Source of the DNA: Pipra filicauda
Taxonomy: Eukaryota; Chordata; Aves; Passeriformes; Pipridae
Length of the DNA stretch: 64,000 nucleotides
Direction of reading: 5' to 3'
NCBI RefSeq assembly: GCF_003945595.2
Contig: NW_024104554.1
Coordinates: forward strand, 2,480,001 to 2,544,000
Within the stretch, counting starts at the first letter, position 1, and each line of letters starts with the position of its first letter. This document shows positions 1 to 13,442 of this stretch, one piece after another. Made by a program: the position numbers and the translations under genes. Below the pieces are notes generated by a model. That model was not told where the DNA came from, did not search any database, and saw only the letters and a program-made list of their open reading frames with translations.

Positions 1-1532
1 GGCTACACTTTGATGGGTACAAAGGTCATTTGTCAAAGTAGTGATATGGCCAATAGCAATGTATTTTCAAAGTTTTCAAACTGAAAATCAACTTTCTAGT
101 GAATTATCTTCACCCAGTACCAAGGTTGCCATTTTTCCTTAAAACATACCTGAATTTTTTCAGCTGACATGGACAGTGAAACTACTCTGCAGGAATGATT
201 CCTTCATGTGAAAAATTTTGCTATGTTCTGTAAGCATAAAAGGAGTTAGAAAGTTATGTCTGAAAAAGTGTATGCCCCTCATGAGACTGCCAAAGGAATT
301 TATGTTCCATTTATGAAATGTGGGTGATGTTATAAAACTGTCCTACCACTGAAAGCCTTTATGCATGAGAAATCTGCTATTTCTGGTAGCATTTCTGTCA
401 TTTAGCTCCCAGGTCAGAGATGGTGAACAAATTGTTAGATGTAGAAGATATACACAATAGGTGAGATAGCTGAGAAACACAAGGCAGGATAAGGACTAGG
501 TATCACTTGGTAAAGCAGTTCCCTAATGTTTTATTTAGACAGAACATTTGAGGCAGTGAAATTTCCCTGGATGGCTTCCAGATTTTGGTCAGTGACTATC
601 TAATTAAAAATAACCAAGGCCGGTCTGGAAACAGGAATCAGAGCTACATGCCTTTGGTCCCAGAGGAGAGCCCTGAACAGACAGCAAAATCTTCCTTATC
701 TTCTCCTGGAGAGCAGCTTAATTTCAAAAGAAATGCAGTGCAGAGTTTTTCTTCTCTAAAATGACCCACAGCAGTTACAAGATTTATTATGACTCATGTT
801 TATACCTCCAAGGGCTGAAAATTAGACTTCCTCAGCTGCCAGGGACGGAAGCTACTTCATAATAAGCTGGGGCTTAGATATACCCTGTGACTTCATCTCC
901 GAGAGACAGTCGCCTGACTTCAGATCCTTTTGGGTCTGAACCCAAGAGTCTTAAGTGCACTTCCCTTGCTGCACTTACCTAACATCCTTCTTAAGTCAGC
1001 CTCTCCAAAGCTGGTCTTGTTCTTGTACCACACAGAAAGATCAGTTTTGTTTAGGCAGTTTATTCTTGAATTTAATATTGTAGTATATGGACTCATTTGC
1101 AGATAAATTCACAATATCCTATGAAATTCTGGCAATGGAATAACATACTGTTGTTTGTACTTTGGCCTCAAGAAATGTTACTGTTCACTAAGTTAAGGAT
1201 AATAGTGTTAAAATAAAAATACTCATTCTCTCATTCTGTCACTATAGATGATCATTATGACCTTGCACTAATGTGCTATTTTCCACATGTCCAGGGATGT
1301 ACAAGACTCCCTCATGCTTTGAAACAAGCCGTTACGTATACAACAAAAGCACTATAGCTCTCCATTCTCAGTCTAATCATGTATGGCTTCATCTCTGTTC
1401 TTTCCTGAGGCTGCTTTGTTTTCCAGAACCTTACAATGTAGTTACAAAAACGTAATGTACCTGGTGCCTATTTCTTTACAACATCCCATGTAGAATGGCA
1501 GAGGACAGCAATAACACATTGTTAAAATCAGT
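1..1532. other. Gene-free AT-rich sequence
   Basis: I see no coding exon, RNA gene or recognisable repeat here. Open frames are at most about 60 codons and have no supporting start or splice context. It is most simply read as intronic or intergenic DNA. Confidence 0.6.
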
Positions 1533-1583
1533 AATCATAGAATTATAGAATATCCTGTGCCAGAAGGGACCCACAAGACTCAC
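1533..1583 (-). repeat. CR1 LINE 3'-end remnant (short)
   Basis: The reverse complement of the CR1 tail is visible: degenerate copies of the CATAGAAT octamer at 1535-1550, followed by the CR1-like words CCAGAAGGGACCCAC at 1559-1573. Only about 50 bp is left. The element is old and diverged, and the 5' limit is uncertain. Confidence 0.6.
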
Positions 1584-3091
1584 ATTTAAAAATATTTTTT
1601 TCTTTTATTAGTCAGATAGTTGTCTAGAAGAGGAAATGAGGAACAGTTCTTAAAGCATCTTGAACAATTCTTTGTGGTTCAGATCTAGTTGGATCCAAAG
1701 TACTGCTGGCAGCTGCACTATTAACATGCATTATCCAGAGAGAACTGAGCGGGCTTCTCCTTTTTTCTTTCTTTTTTCTTTTCTCTCAAAAATGCTCTGA
1801 AACTGTTACAGAAGTTCCAGTCCCATGCTCCAGATGGGAGAGCAGAGAGGAACACATGATAGCTCACTTTCTACTTACGTGTTTAGGTTTCTGTCCAACA
1901 AACAGTGATGGTCTGGCCTGAGTACTCAGCAGAAGGGACTGGGAAATGCTCCAAAATTCCCCAGTTCAGATGTGCCCAAAGAAGCTCTTATGGCTATATT
2001 TACTTTTAGTCAGTCCCTACTGTCACACACCTCACACTGACTTCGAAGAGAACATTTATGAATCCATACTGACACTTTCAACACTGATACTTTGAGCACA
2101 CTGACCTTATGTTTTTCTAAATATGGCATCTTTAGCCTTCCCATTCCAGCATATTGGCTGGAAACAAGTGCTTTGGTTACTTATTTGTGATAGTGGCTTC
2201 TGCATGAACTCAAAAGGATAAGTTACTCATCCAAGTCATGTGGAAAGGCTACTGAGCTCAAACACTGAGAAGAAATGAATGGGGTGGATAGGAGGCTACG
2301 GTACAGCAGCATTTGCAAGTGTCATCAAGAAGCCTGGAGGAGATAACTGGTCTAGGTAGAGTAATAGTGCAGTACCTTCAAAATATATGAAGAACTGCTC
2401 ATAATTCCTGTCTCTAAACAAAAGATGGGAGCCAGGACTAGAGGTGGGGGTGGGGGGAAGCCTTAGAGGGATGAAGCAAGAGGTCTGACTCAAAACTTAG
2501 ATTCAGTTCATTTACAAGGTAGATTCAGGGAAGTACAGCAGTTAGATGTTTCAAAGGTGACTATTAATCATTCTTTAAAAGAAAGCTGCATTGATAATAA
2601 GAAGAGAAAACTAGTTTTGAAAGCCAACACTGGCTTGGGATCAGGGGAATTTGATAAGAAAGATATCTATGTGAGTCAAAGGATTTAGTGCAGTCTAGCC
2701 AGCAATGATGAAGTGAAGTCTTCCATGGGATTTAAACTGTTCATTTTGGGTTTTGTGCCTTTAACCCAGCTGCACCTGGTATTGCTTATAAGGAATCTAA
2801 GATAAATTAAACATGGCATTTACTATGCTTTCACAGAAATTCCTATTACTTTTACTTGGATCAATTGCTGTAATGGTGGCTTTGTATAGACATACTTTCT
2901 CCTAGACAAGACACAGAGTTCACAACTGACAGCAGACTCACTGTCACATTTAAGGGGTTTGAAGACTTTGCTTTTTTATGCTCCTCTACTAATACCCAAG
3001 TGGAGTGCTGGTGATGGAAGCAGCATTAGCAGCTTGGAGAAGCGGTGGGAAGCACAAGCAAGAAAAAAATAATTGGTTACACATCCAGAAG
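1584..3091. other. Gene-free sequence with a pyrimidine tract
   Basis: No gene is supported. The only structured stretch is a C/T-only tract at 1755-1787 made of T runs interrupted by single C residues. The rest is ordinary AT-rich DNA. Confidence 0.55.
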
Positions 3092-3195
3092 CCCTCTGTC
3101 TGGTGCCTTCCAAACTTGAAACCTAGATACTGTCTGTCTGGTGCCCTCAAACCTAGAAACCCAGAAACCCTCTGTCTAGTGCCTTCAAACCAAGG
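3092..3195 (+). repeat. 38-bp tandem repeat, about 2.7 copies
   Basis: Units begin at 3092, 3130 and 3168. Each starts with a CTCTGTCTGGTGCC-like core and continues through CAAACNTAGAAAC-like sequence. Copies one and two are each 38 bp and differ at several positions. The third copy is partial. It is a small minisatellite with no clear open frame of its own. Confidence 0.75.
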
Positions 3196-4900
3196 TGGGT
3201 CATGAGCTAGACAGCCAGTTCTGGTGGCAGCAAAGGTAATTTCTTCCATGAGGACCATAGGTGAGAGAGACATGGCTGGGAGCAAGGTGAATGTTGAGTA
3301 CACAGCTGAATCCCAAAATGAATTAGTTAGCCTTCTATATGCACTTTTTTTATCTCCTGAAGGCTGCAGGGACATCATTAATAAAACTGAGCCTAACACC
3401 CTTTAGTGTGAAGGCTTTAAATTGTTTGAATTTAAATAAATGTTGAAAATTGCTATATCTATTCATCTTTATTTGGTATTCCTTATTTTATGTGTAAAAA
3501 TTTTCAGTCATACAATAAGAAAGCAGAAAATATGGTATAGCACTGTCAACTCTTGAGTTTTTTATTTTACTTTCTATAATTCCTTGTTGATGATCCAGAT
3601 TATTTAATCAGGAGACTACAAAGTAAACATAACTTCCTTTACTAAGAAGTGTTCTAATCCAAACTTGCAAAGAAAATTTTGAAAATTTAAAGCAAGTAAA
3701 ATCTAAATGCTCAAAAAACCAAGTAAAATCCAAACTGCAAAAGTATTTTAATAGTAAAAAACCCACACAATTTTTAAACAATCCCATGATTTTTTGAGGC
3801 TGACTCATGATTCTGTAATGTTTAAAGTTGGCAATGCTGATACCCTGTGATTTAGATGACTAATCACACACTGAAAAGCTAATAATCAAAGTAAGCAGTT
3901 TGTGAAGTACCCACAGACTAGAAAATATGTATCTCAACTACTCAGCAAAGGCTTATGCATAAATTGACAACAAATAGAATCAGTTTATATAACTGCTTCA
4001 CAAGGAGAGAGAAAAGCTAATCAGTTAATCTGTTATTTTATTTGTATCACATAATGCTCCCAGCTGCAGTGGAGTGTGAAGAGGGAAGAGCATGGAATAC
4101 AGGGAATAACAGGGTAGCGCTTCAGCATTGTGTTCACAGGGAGCAGGGGAGTGTGGATGGAATTCAGCAAGCAAAATGCAAGAGTAAAAACTGTCTGATG
4201 GAAGGCTGCAGTTACACTGCACGCCAGACAAGAACATACCTGGGGGAAGGAGGGAGGCAAGAACAAAAAGCCGTCAGTTGAGAAGAGGTCTTCTGGCAAC
4301 AAAGACTTAAATCTGGGTTCAATGTGCAGGCCATGGAGAATGACTATGGGGAGGAATAAAGAGAATGAAAGCAGCAGAGGAAACATCATTTCAAGACAGG
4401 TGGAGGCAACAGGGGTGAATCCTGGCTTCTCAGTGGGTTTTCTGATTAGATCACTTGTTTGTGCACAGTAGTTCTCAGCTGCGTTCTTTCCAATCTTTTA
4501 TCTTATCTGATGGTAAGCAGACAGCAGAAGGACGTATATGTAGCACGTGCTTGGCACCAGCTCTGTTTCCTAACAAGAAGATGGATTCTTTTCTGAAACT
4601 CTGTTCATAGCAAAGTGACGTTGGCAGAAGCTAAAGCATCTACACGTATCAATGCTGCTCCATCAGCTTAGTTCCCTCAAAATAGAAATGACAAGGAAGG
4701 ATGATTTCTAATTTTCAGAAGTTAAAGAGGAACTGAAGAAATACAGCTACTGTGTCAGGACTTAATTTATTGACTTGCAAAGGCAGAAAACAAAACCACT
4801 TTGAAAAGAAACACCACATGTTTATCTGAATTAGTATTTTTGTTCCTACTTCATTGCAAAATATAAAGAACGTGCAGCATTGACCTATAAATTTGTATTC
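3196..4900. other. Gene-free AT-rich sequence
   Basis: No exon, RNA gene or repeat family is recognised. Overlapping open frames on both strands at 4025-4390 contradict one another and look like chance. Confidence 0.55.
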
Positions 4901-4957
4901 TCTTTATATAAAATTTATGTCTTTATATAAAATTTATATTCTCTTTATCTAAAATTC
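4901..4957. repeat. AT-rich tandem repeat, about 20-bp unit, 3 copies
   Basis: The word CTTTATATAAAATTTAT occurs at 4902 and again at 4921, followed by a diverged copy from 4941 (CTCTTTATCTAAAATTC). It is a short local duplication. Confidence 0.65.
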
Positions 4958-5844
4958 AATAGAACTGTTAGGAGTGTCAGAAAATTCTCCCGCAAAGGCA
5001 TTTTTAATTACAAGTCTGCCAAATGGGACTTTCATTTTATTCTGAAGAATCTGTTTTAAGCAGGATATTACATTAGTATGATACCAAGTCTGATCCTGCA
5101 TGGAAGCTCATATGTCCCTGGACAGAGGAAAAGAAGGCACACCCCGTTTGAAAATGAAGGTTCTGTCAAAGCAAGCAAACCCAAGAAATTGGAGTGAATG
5201 GAGCAGAATGATCCATCTGTATTAGGGCTTCCTATAGCAGCTGTCACTGACAAGCCATCGCTGTAATGTCTAAGGTGCTGCATAATTGGAGTGGATCCCA
5301 AAAGTTGAGGGAAGATTACAGACTAAACAGGAAAGATGGAGGGACGTATTTCACAGCTGTCATCCAGATAGGAAAGATATTCTACTCCTTACTCCAGATG
5401 GAGAGCAGCTCGCATTTTGATGCAGCGAGTGAGGGGGTGACTGAAATGCAGGGATTCATTCATGAGCTGCACGTACAACACAGCTCTTTGAACACGCTGT
5501 AGTAATGCACAGGGAGAGGCAGGGGGCATCGACATAATTAATCCCCTCACTTAGGAGACTTAAAGGTCGCTGGAACTGAGCGCTGTCACAAGATACATGC
5601 CTCACATTCAGAGCCTGTTTGTTTTGCTTTTACATTTATTTTTAATAAATGCTTCAATAATAACTATGGCACTCTAGCTGCAGGGGACCCTTCTCTCGTG
5701 ACAACTTTCTACCTCTGCTGACATAATTTCTTAATTAACTGTGAGAGATTTACTCAGAAATATAAATATGTTTATAGAAAGGCATGCAAGCACACAAAGG
5801 AAAAAATATTTACACAAATATGTTGGGAAGGGTAACAGAAATGT
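4958..5844. other. Gene-free sequence upstream of a CR1
   Basis: Nothing coding is supported. A 77-codon minus-strand frame (5068-5301) and a 78-codon plus-strand frame (5266-5502) lie here without splice or start context. Confidence 0.5.
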
Positions 5845-6072
5845 CAGGCTTAGGTTGGATATTCGTATTTTTCACCCAGAGAGTGGTTTAGCACTGAACA
5901 GGCTCCCTAGGGAAGTGGTCACAGCATCAAGCCTCTCTGAGTTCAAGAAGCATTTGGCCAGTGTTCTTGGGCACATGATATGACTCTTAGGGTGTCTTGT
6001 GCAGGGCCAGGAGTTGGACTTGGTGATCCTAATGGGTCCTTTCCAACTCAGCATATTCTATGATTCTATGAT
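5845..6072 (+). mobile_element. CR1 LINE 3' fragment, plus orientation
   Basis: This is a 5'-truncated non-LTR retrotransposon tail. The reverse-transcriptase 3' end and UTR are recognisable from the words GGCTCCCTAGGGAAGTGGT at 5901-5919, GGAGTTGGACTTGGTGATCC at 6010-6029 and GGGTCCTTTCCAACTCA at 6034-6050. It ends with the CR1-specific tandem octamer (TTCTATGATTCTATG) at 6056-6070. Severe 5' truncation is normal for bird CR1 copies. Open frames across it are relics of the element, not host genes. Confidence 0.93.
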
Positions 6073-9000
6073 ATGTACATTAAGTGGACAAGTTGCTATA
6101 AAGGTTAGTAAAGAGCAACTCACCATGCAATATACTGCCAACGCACTGACAAAAGAGCCCTTGTATTTTCAAGAAGTGTTTTTAATATCCAGAACATTGC
6201 AATGCATTTATTTTACTGAAAAAGCCATAATATTCATGCAGAACATATAAAAATTAAAATGAAACCAGTCTTGATTATTCTGTCTCTGTATACAGACGCT
6301 GTAGAGCACATCCTGCATTTTCTGTGTGTTCTTACTATTCATACCACTTGATATATGTTTACATGATACAATATTGTTCCACCTAGCTCACCTCTCCCTA
6401 GGTACTTGTAAACTACCATACTGATCTAACAATAGACATTAAATATGACATTTTGGGGATCTGCCTAGGGGAACTCAAACATTTCTATTTTATTTCATGA
6501 ACACTTTGCAAGCTTGTATCCTTGTTTATGGTTTTTATTACAACCTTGCATTGTTTGCCTTGTTTCAAGGAAAGGAGATATTGATATATAAGGGGCAGTT
6601 TGCATGTGCTTCCCTCTTCTATTTTCCCTAAGAATAAAGTCTGATTAATGTACTAAAGGCTTTGCCAGAAACCTGCCTGTCCCTGACTGAAACTGTCACA
6701 GCCTCTGCAGAATGAAATGGCAGCATGGGGGAAATACAAAGGAATTGGGCGTAAGCTGTTATGAAACAGAGTCTCAATGCGCTCTGGAGGGCAGGAAGAA
6801 CAGTACCCCTGCGCTAAGCCCTCCAGAGACACCTTAGCCTTGGCCTCCATATCCTCAGAAGTCTTTGAGTGCTGCTAAGGGTCAGGCCAGAGCACCCAAG
6901 GGTTTGGACAGAAGCCAAGAAGTTCTGGAAGACCAAGATGTCCTCACTGCTAGAGGGATGTTTATGAGGAGAGATCAGGGCAGCAGGATGCCACCATTAC
7001 AGTAACTGCAGTCCAACAGCACTGACTGATGCAGTAAGCTCTGGAGTCATCTTGCAGAGAAGAGGCTTCTACTAATGCACTGAAACCCCACCAGAAACTC
7101 CTTTTTCTCACAGAACTGCTCTACTCTATGATCATTAGCTCATTGCAGCTGTGTACCTGTATCTGACCAATTTATTTCTTCCCTGAAAAACTGTAAAATG
7201 TGGATGCATAATGACAAAAAGAATAAAAAAATTGGCAGTGCTTTATGCGTGAACATGAATTCTTGTATTTCAGCCTGCATGACACGCAACAAAAAGCTGT
7301 CTGGTACCCACCAGCACCTCCGCCTTATTTCACTCCCCATGCTCCCATCTCTTCTTGCTATGCAGCCTCTCAAATGACCACTAAAGCCTTCATAAGTAGA
7401 GTCCTTTGCTGAAGACCTATTAGCCTCCAACAGATCTGTGATTTTTGGTAAAGAAAGGGAAAACAGGCAGCTGTTGCACAGTACCGCTCCGGTACATTGA
7501 CCTCTGAGAACTGCCAGGATATAACCCACAATTGCCCCATTGATGATGATGCTGCTGGATCCCCAATGCACAACTACCAGATTGTTTAGAAACAAGTGAC
7601 TGTGCCCCCAAGGAAAACCTAAAAGCAGACAACCAGCACTGCTGCAATGCAACAGCTCTGGGCCAAGGACTGAGATGGTGAGTTGGTCACACAGCAGCAG
7701 TGGACCTGGGGATGAGACCGTGCTGTGGGCAGGAGCCACTGGTCAGACAGCAGAGACCAGAACAGCCACAGAGAGCTGCCAGAGAGGCTGGGAGCAGCAA
7801 ACAGCCAAACTCCTATAGCCATATATGTGCTGTACATGCAGCGGATGGGATTCACATGATTCATATTCATGCTCTCCGTAGGCAACAGAAAGAAGTAGGC
7901 ACAGTGAGAGAGAGAGATCCAGATGGGTTTCTATAGCAGACAGATGAGCCATCTCTGAAAGCCTGTTCTCTCCATTGACTGCAAAGGCTGACTACACAGG
8001 ATCCACAGAAGTGTACCCTGGGGCTCAAAATAACTGAAAATTATTTCACCAAGTTAGTTGAACTCTATTTTTCAAATATACAGCTCATGTAGGACTTCTG
8101 TACCTCCTGAATTTTGAGAACAAATTGCTTATTTCTGCTGGTTTAAATACTAAAGTCACCCACCAGTCAGTTTTGCACTTTTCTTCTTTTATATTATATG
8201 ATAACAGGCATGAAAATTTTTATTATAATATTTATATTTGTATTTACACATCTTTATTTAGCCTACACATATACACATGAATGTGAATTTTTTTTAAAAT
8301 TTCACTGTCAGCTTGTCAAGTAGCATTATTTTAAAAAGCAGTCATATGAATATTTACATTTGAAAGTGTGCTACTAAAGATTTACAGTGTGCTTTCACAA
8401 GTTATATCTCAAATGCATAAAACGGTATACATCTTTTCTTTTTTCACTAGACTAGCACAATCTGTTCTATATTTTGCTGGGTTCTTCTTAAGCCTTTGAA
8501 ACAGCAAACAATTTGCAGTGATTTCAAGGGCCTTTGGGCTCAATTCTGTATTATCCTGTTAAGAGAGATGGCCAGGTTTACTTCTGTGTTAAAATTCTCC
8601 CTAGGCTGGGAGTCACAGTAGCACTGTCATTCTGAGAAAGGCTGTATACCTCACCTGAGAAAACGTGTTTGGACATGTAACACACACATTTGGCAAGAAA
8701 ACTCTATAATTGCTGTAGAAGTCACAGGTAATGTGAGGTTGGAAGTGAAGAGTAGCAAATGTGGTGGCTGATCTCAGCCTTAGTACCTGTTTCATCCTGC
8801 TGTATCATCCCCTTCTACGTAGGCCGATGTTCATATTCCAAGCTCTACATGGAGAGTTGTGGCTAAATCCCCAAGTCCCACACCAAAACTGATGTTAATT
8901 TAACTTAATTTTCAGCCATAGGTTCTTGCTGTGCCTTTGACTGCAAGGCAGGAAAGCCTACTCCTGTCAGATCCTTTTATTTCCCTCTAGATTTGTGTTC

Positions 9001-9729
9001 AGCGGTCTGGGGACCTCCATTCCTCTCCTGCCACAGGAACAGAAGTCGCTGAGGGCATGCCCCTCACAGAGCTCCTTGCTTCTGCTGCTGTGGGTGGCCC
9101 CCCTGGGATCCCCCACCAGCACCTCTGTGTCTGCTGGGAAGTGCCACCAGCAGCCTGCAGCACTCAACTGCCACCCTACCCATCAGGGACAAAGCTTCAT
9201 CTCAGCATCTGCCTGATGGTCCTTGACTGTATGTCTTTATTCTTCATTCTCAACTGATTACATTGCACTTAAATTAACACAACAAAATAATCAACAGAAA
9301 CTATTTAGAGAAGAATCCACATAATTTTAGCATCCATGTGTCCTCCGCACATTTTACCAGCCATGTTTTCATTTAGACCATTGCCAAAAGTACTGAGCAT
9401 CTTTCAGTCAATAGCCAGTCTCTGCAGATCCTCTCTAGGAAAAGACACAGTCAAACCTGTAAATGAGACAGTTGTTTATTCCTCCCAACACAGTTGTAGG
9501 TTTTAATCAAAATACCCTGTGATACCGAGCCAAATATTTTGGAGAAATGAAATTGCTTCTGTATCCAGACAGTTCTTTCCATCAACCAATCTACAGTCCT
9601 GTTAAAGAAACATAATGGATTTATTTGACAAGTCTTCCTTGCCATCAAACCATATTGACTGACATTATTCATGTTTCTTAACCTATCCTGCTACAATATT
9701 ATAATTGAATTTGGACTTACGTAAGCGGG
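6073..9729. other. Gene-free sequence
   Basis: No exon is supported. The longest frame is 199 codons on the minus strand at 7140-7739. It overlaps four other minus-strand frames and has no domain I recognise. A slightly GC-richer patch near 7,270-7,800 could be a diverged repeat or transcribed non-coding DNA, but nothing decides this. Confidence 0.5.
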
Positions 9730-9757
9730 TGAGAGAGAGAGAGTGTGTGTGTGTGTT
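9730..9757. repeat. Compound (GA)n(GT)n microsatellite
   Basis: About six GA dinucleotides run directly into about seven GT dinucleotides. It is a simple sequence repeat likely to vary in length. Confidence 0.9.
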
Positions 9758-9914
9758 TCCTAGGTTCCATTTTCTAGCTTTTTTTGACATTTGAACTTCA
9801 TTAGCACTTTTCCAAGTCTCTGAAATTTTCTTAGCTCTCCAGGATTCACTGGATTCTCCAGGATTCTATGATTCAAAAGCCACCTCATCTATTTCCTCCA
9901 TAACTTTCTTTTTT

Positions 9915-9925
9915 GGGGGGGGGGG
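9915..9925. repeat. G11 homopolymer
   Basis: Eleven G follow six T. It is unstable in length and error-prone in sequencing. Confidence 0.9.
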
Positions 9926-11309
9926 CATTACTTCAAACTGGCAACCTGGAAAAGCTTGGAAGACTTCCATCATCCATGGTAGGCTCACAGCTTTCAGACA
10001 GAGCTGTCTGCTTTCTGCTGAGACAAGAAGACAGCTCAGTCACTTCACAAAAAGGGAGAGCTGGGCTGGAGAAACCGGGAGTGCCCTGAAGAGTCAAGGT
10101 TGCTGTACCCACTGTTGCTGTTCCTGTGCATATCTCTTCAACAGGGAACGCACACCTTTATTATCATTTTGCCATTTTCTTCTAAATACAATCATAATTA
10201 TTGTAATTATTATGCAAAGAGATCCAAGCAATTGCTGCAGATCATGAACACTTCCAGATGGGTTTCTCAAGGTGAAGTGCTGATGGTAATACAACTGCTA
10301 CTACACCTCCTAAATAACCATAAATTGAATGAGAGAAAATGAGGCAACCTAACTTGAGCTCCAGTAGGAGAAAATAAGGAGAAAGAACTCAGATTGTATC
10401 ATAAGGACAGGAAGGAAATCAATGGATAATGACTTGTCTTTTGTGTTTTAAATGCCATATTTTGTCTGTCAGATTCATTCATCTTATACAAAGAAAAGCA
10501 ATCGTATACACTTCCAAGATAAAATCAATTATGTATTATCTTAGAGTTGTACAATCTCATTCTCCACAGAGGCCTTAATATGAGTTACATGTAGCATAAT
10601 TCTTATTCAGATCTCTGAACAAAGCTAAATCTCACTGACAGTTCATTGTATAAATTCCAATTTATGGTCAATTTATCCAGCATTCTCAGAGAGTATAAAA
10701 TTGCAAAGGCCATCTCTGCTTGAAGCAGAATATGAATTTTGAAATATAATGAAAATAAAGGAGCAAATTAAGAGACTTGTTTGATTCAATTCATTACCTC
10801 AGAGCACTTCTGCTAAAAATACCCTCCTATATTTTATGTCAGTTTTTTTAAATGAGTGAAAAAAGGCTTTGTTCCTCAAAATCTCCCAAACTGTGGCCAA
10901 GTTATCCACACTTTAATTAGTTTCTTAATTTATCTCCATTATGAAATAAAACAGGGAAATAACTCTTGTTTCTGTATTCCATTAAAGTTTTTCTGTAAAG
11001 TTAAAGATTATTTTGTTATCATGGCATTCCAAGTTTCAAGCAACCTATTTTTCTAAAAGCTAAAAATAATATATCACATTTCAGATTAACTTCATTTGCC
11101 AAGTTTTGGCACAAAGGTACAGCAGAATTTGCTGGAAAATTTGCAGTTTATAATGCTTAGCCCATTTTCAAAGGAAAAGGTGATCCCTAATCAGTTCATT
11201 TCCATTTCCAAAAAGATTCTTTCAGAAACTCCACACTTTCTTCTTTTTTTTTTAGCATGAGGCATTTCAAGCAGTTGAATTTGAGCTTTTTACTGACTAT
11301 CCAGGCTGT
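9926..11309. other. Gene-free AT-rich sequence
   Basis: No gene, RNA or recognisable interspersed repeat is seen. Frames up to 80 codons occur on both strands and overlap. Confidence 0.55.
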
Positions 11310-11538
11310 CATAGAATAGAATCATAGAATCATAGAATCGATTGGGTTGGAAAAGACCTCCGAGATCATCGAGTCCAACCCTTGGTCCAAATCCAGTCCA
11401 TTTACTAGATCATGGCACTCAGTGCCACGTCCAATCTGCGTTTAAAAATCTCCAGGGATGGTGAATCCACCACCTCTCTGGGCAGCCCATTCCAATGCCT
11501 GATTACTCTCTCTGTAAAGAATTTTCTCCTGATATCAT
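11310..11538 (-). mobile_element. CR1 LINE 3' fragment, minus orientation
   Basis: The left end carries three tandem CATAGAAT-type octamers at 11310-11338, the reverse complement of the CR1 terminus. It is followed by GGTTGGAAAAGACCTCCGAG at 11346-11365, GAGTCCAACCC at 11371-11381, and CTCTGGGCAGCCCATTCCAA at 11477-11496. Recognition fades after the word TTTTCTCCTGATATC at about 11538. It is relatively well preserved, so younger than the remnant near 1.5 kb. Confidence 0.95.
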
Positions 11539-13442
11539 CATGTGTTTCAAGAGTGCTCTCACTGGCAAGACCATAGCCAGCCTATAAAACGTTTCATTCA
11601 TTCACTCTGAACAGATCTATCCCCATTAAGTCATTCTCATGACATGTTTTAGACAAATTGGGAATGGAAGAACATCTGCAAGCTACTGGGACAGTGAGCC
11701 TCCATGCAGCAGGTAAAAAGGTATCATGTGAAGCACCAACAGGTAAGTTCCTAACCTGGACAAAATTTTGCTTTGAGAGCGTGGACAATGAAAGGTACAG
11801 TTAGTATAGTACCTTTCATTCAGTGTGTCCAGGGTTTTACTTTTAAAAAGAACTATTGTCAGAAAAAGACCCCAAAACAACAACCATAATCACTCAGTCT
11901 ATTGACAGAACAGCTGGGTGGTGTGCATACAGATGAAATGTGAAATCTTAGGCAGGAATGAGAGATGTGTCAAACCACCTATGTGAACTGTGCTTTCTTA
12001 ACAATATTCCTGAATTCCTACCAATTAAACATTTTCCAGAAGGTCCCCAGTGATAGTACTTTATGGGTGAAATACATCCAAAATAAAGTGTAGCACGTAA
12101 GCAATGATCAAAAGAGCATTAGTTGTATTGAACTGTACAGAATAATGAAGGTACTCTAAGTCTACTTGATGTGGGAGTATCTGATGAGAAGGAGTGACAT
12201 GTTCCCAGCAACCCCTGCAAGATGCAAAATAGATGATTAATGCAGAAGAATCTGGCAGAGACTGATATTCCTGACAACCACATGGCTTCTCATATATTCT
12301 GCACTGAAATGCGATGGTTCAAGTTGAAGAACCAGATTATTATTGCAGACAGCTTTGATCACGGACATTAGAAAGGTACTACCTTAAGGCAATATCCTCA
12401 AGCCAAGATGCTCGCTGCCAGCTCTGTGGATAACAAAAGATGCTCCCTCTCCTCTCTTCCCTGGTTTGGCTTCCAGATCCCTCGTCAGAGCCACCACTAC
12501 GCTTGTGTTGTTTGCTGCCTCTCTGCTCTAGTGTCCCTCAGTGGACGTGGATCAAGCATATAATTGATTTAGAATTTTTCCTAGAATAATTTTCCTCCAT
12601 ATTTTGCATAACTGTGATAGCATATAGTTACTGTCCACTGAGTGCTCTGTGTTTCACTGACAGACAAGGAGACAAATGGGAGACATTTATGGGCTCAGGT
12701 GCTGCAAGACTCAACACTCCTCTGATTACGTACTCCAACCAGGAATCCCCTTTAGGGAACTAGGAATGCATCTTCTCATGAAAACAGGTGCAGAAAATTG
12801 GAACCATGAGGCCTCTGCAGTGAGCAGGGGTATTGCCTTGGCAATGGAAATAACTGAGTGAGCAATGTGACCTGAAGCCCACTTCTCTTAGGCACTCACT
12901 TTCAATCTGCTGGACTTCTCCAACTGGAATTTTCTTCCATATATGGCTGCCTAAGGCAGCTCTTTCTCAGAAAATACAACTGGAACACTTCAGAGACTGA
13001 CAGGAAGTAAGAGAATGGATTTCAGGTTGTTGTCATAGCTGACTAGATTCAAGCAACCAGCATTTGTCAGGAAGGTGAGTGTTCTTATTAACTGCTTGAT
13101 CCTTCTTACTACAGCTCCTCCATCTTCAATGGGCAATATTTTTTTCTTGGTTTATCTTTTGATTTGGAATTTTGTCTTTTTTTTCTTGGCCAGAGAAGGA
13201 CAAATACACAGAGTGGGATCGTTAAAAATTAACTCTTCCTGTACTGCATACGGAACTATTTCAGTGGGTGTGGAGCACTAAGCATCCACAACATAGGCAG
13301 TCCCTTACTCAGACAAATACCCCCAACAACTATCTTTACACGGGTTTGTTTTTTGTTTTTTTTGGTCTTGCCTCCCTAAGATTTAATTATTTTTGCAAAA
13401 GGAGAAACTTAAAGGACCTTCCTCCAAAAGAAAGAACTAAGA
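11539..13442. other. Gene-free sequence
   Basis: No coding exon is supported. Overlapping minus-strand frames at 11594-11883 are short and unconvincing. Confidence 0.5.

Noticed and set aside
5741..6250. Plus-strand frames of 80 and 83 codons
   Set aside because: They run through or out of the CR1 fragment and are relics of it.
7140..7739. 199-codon minus-strand frame
   Set aside because: It overlaps other open frames, has no recognised domain, and no splice or promoter context.
9840..9880. Possible CR1 end (GGATTCTATGATTC)
   Set aside because: A single octamer-like word with no CR1 body on either side.
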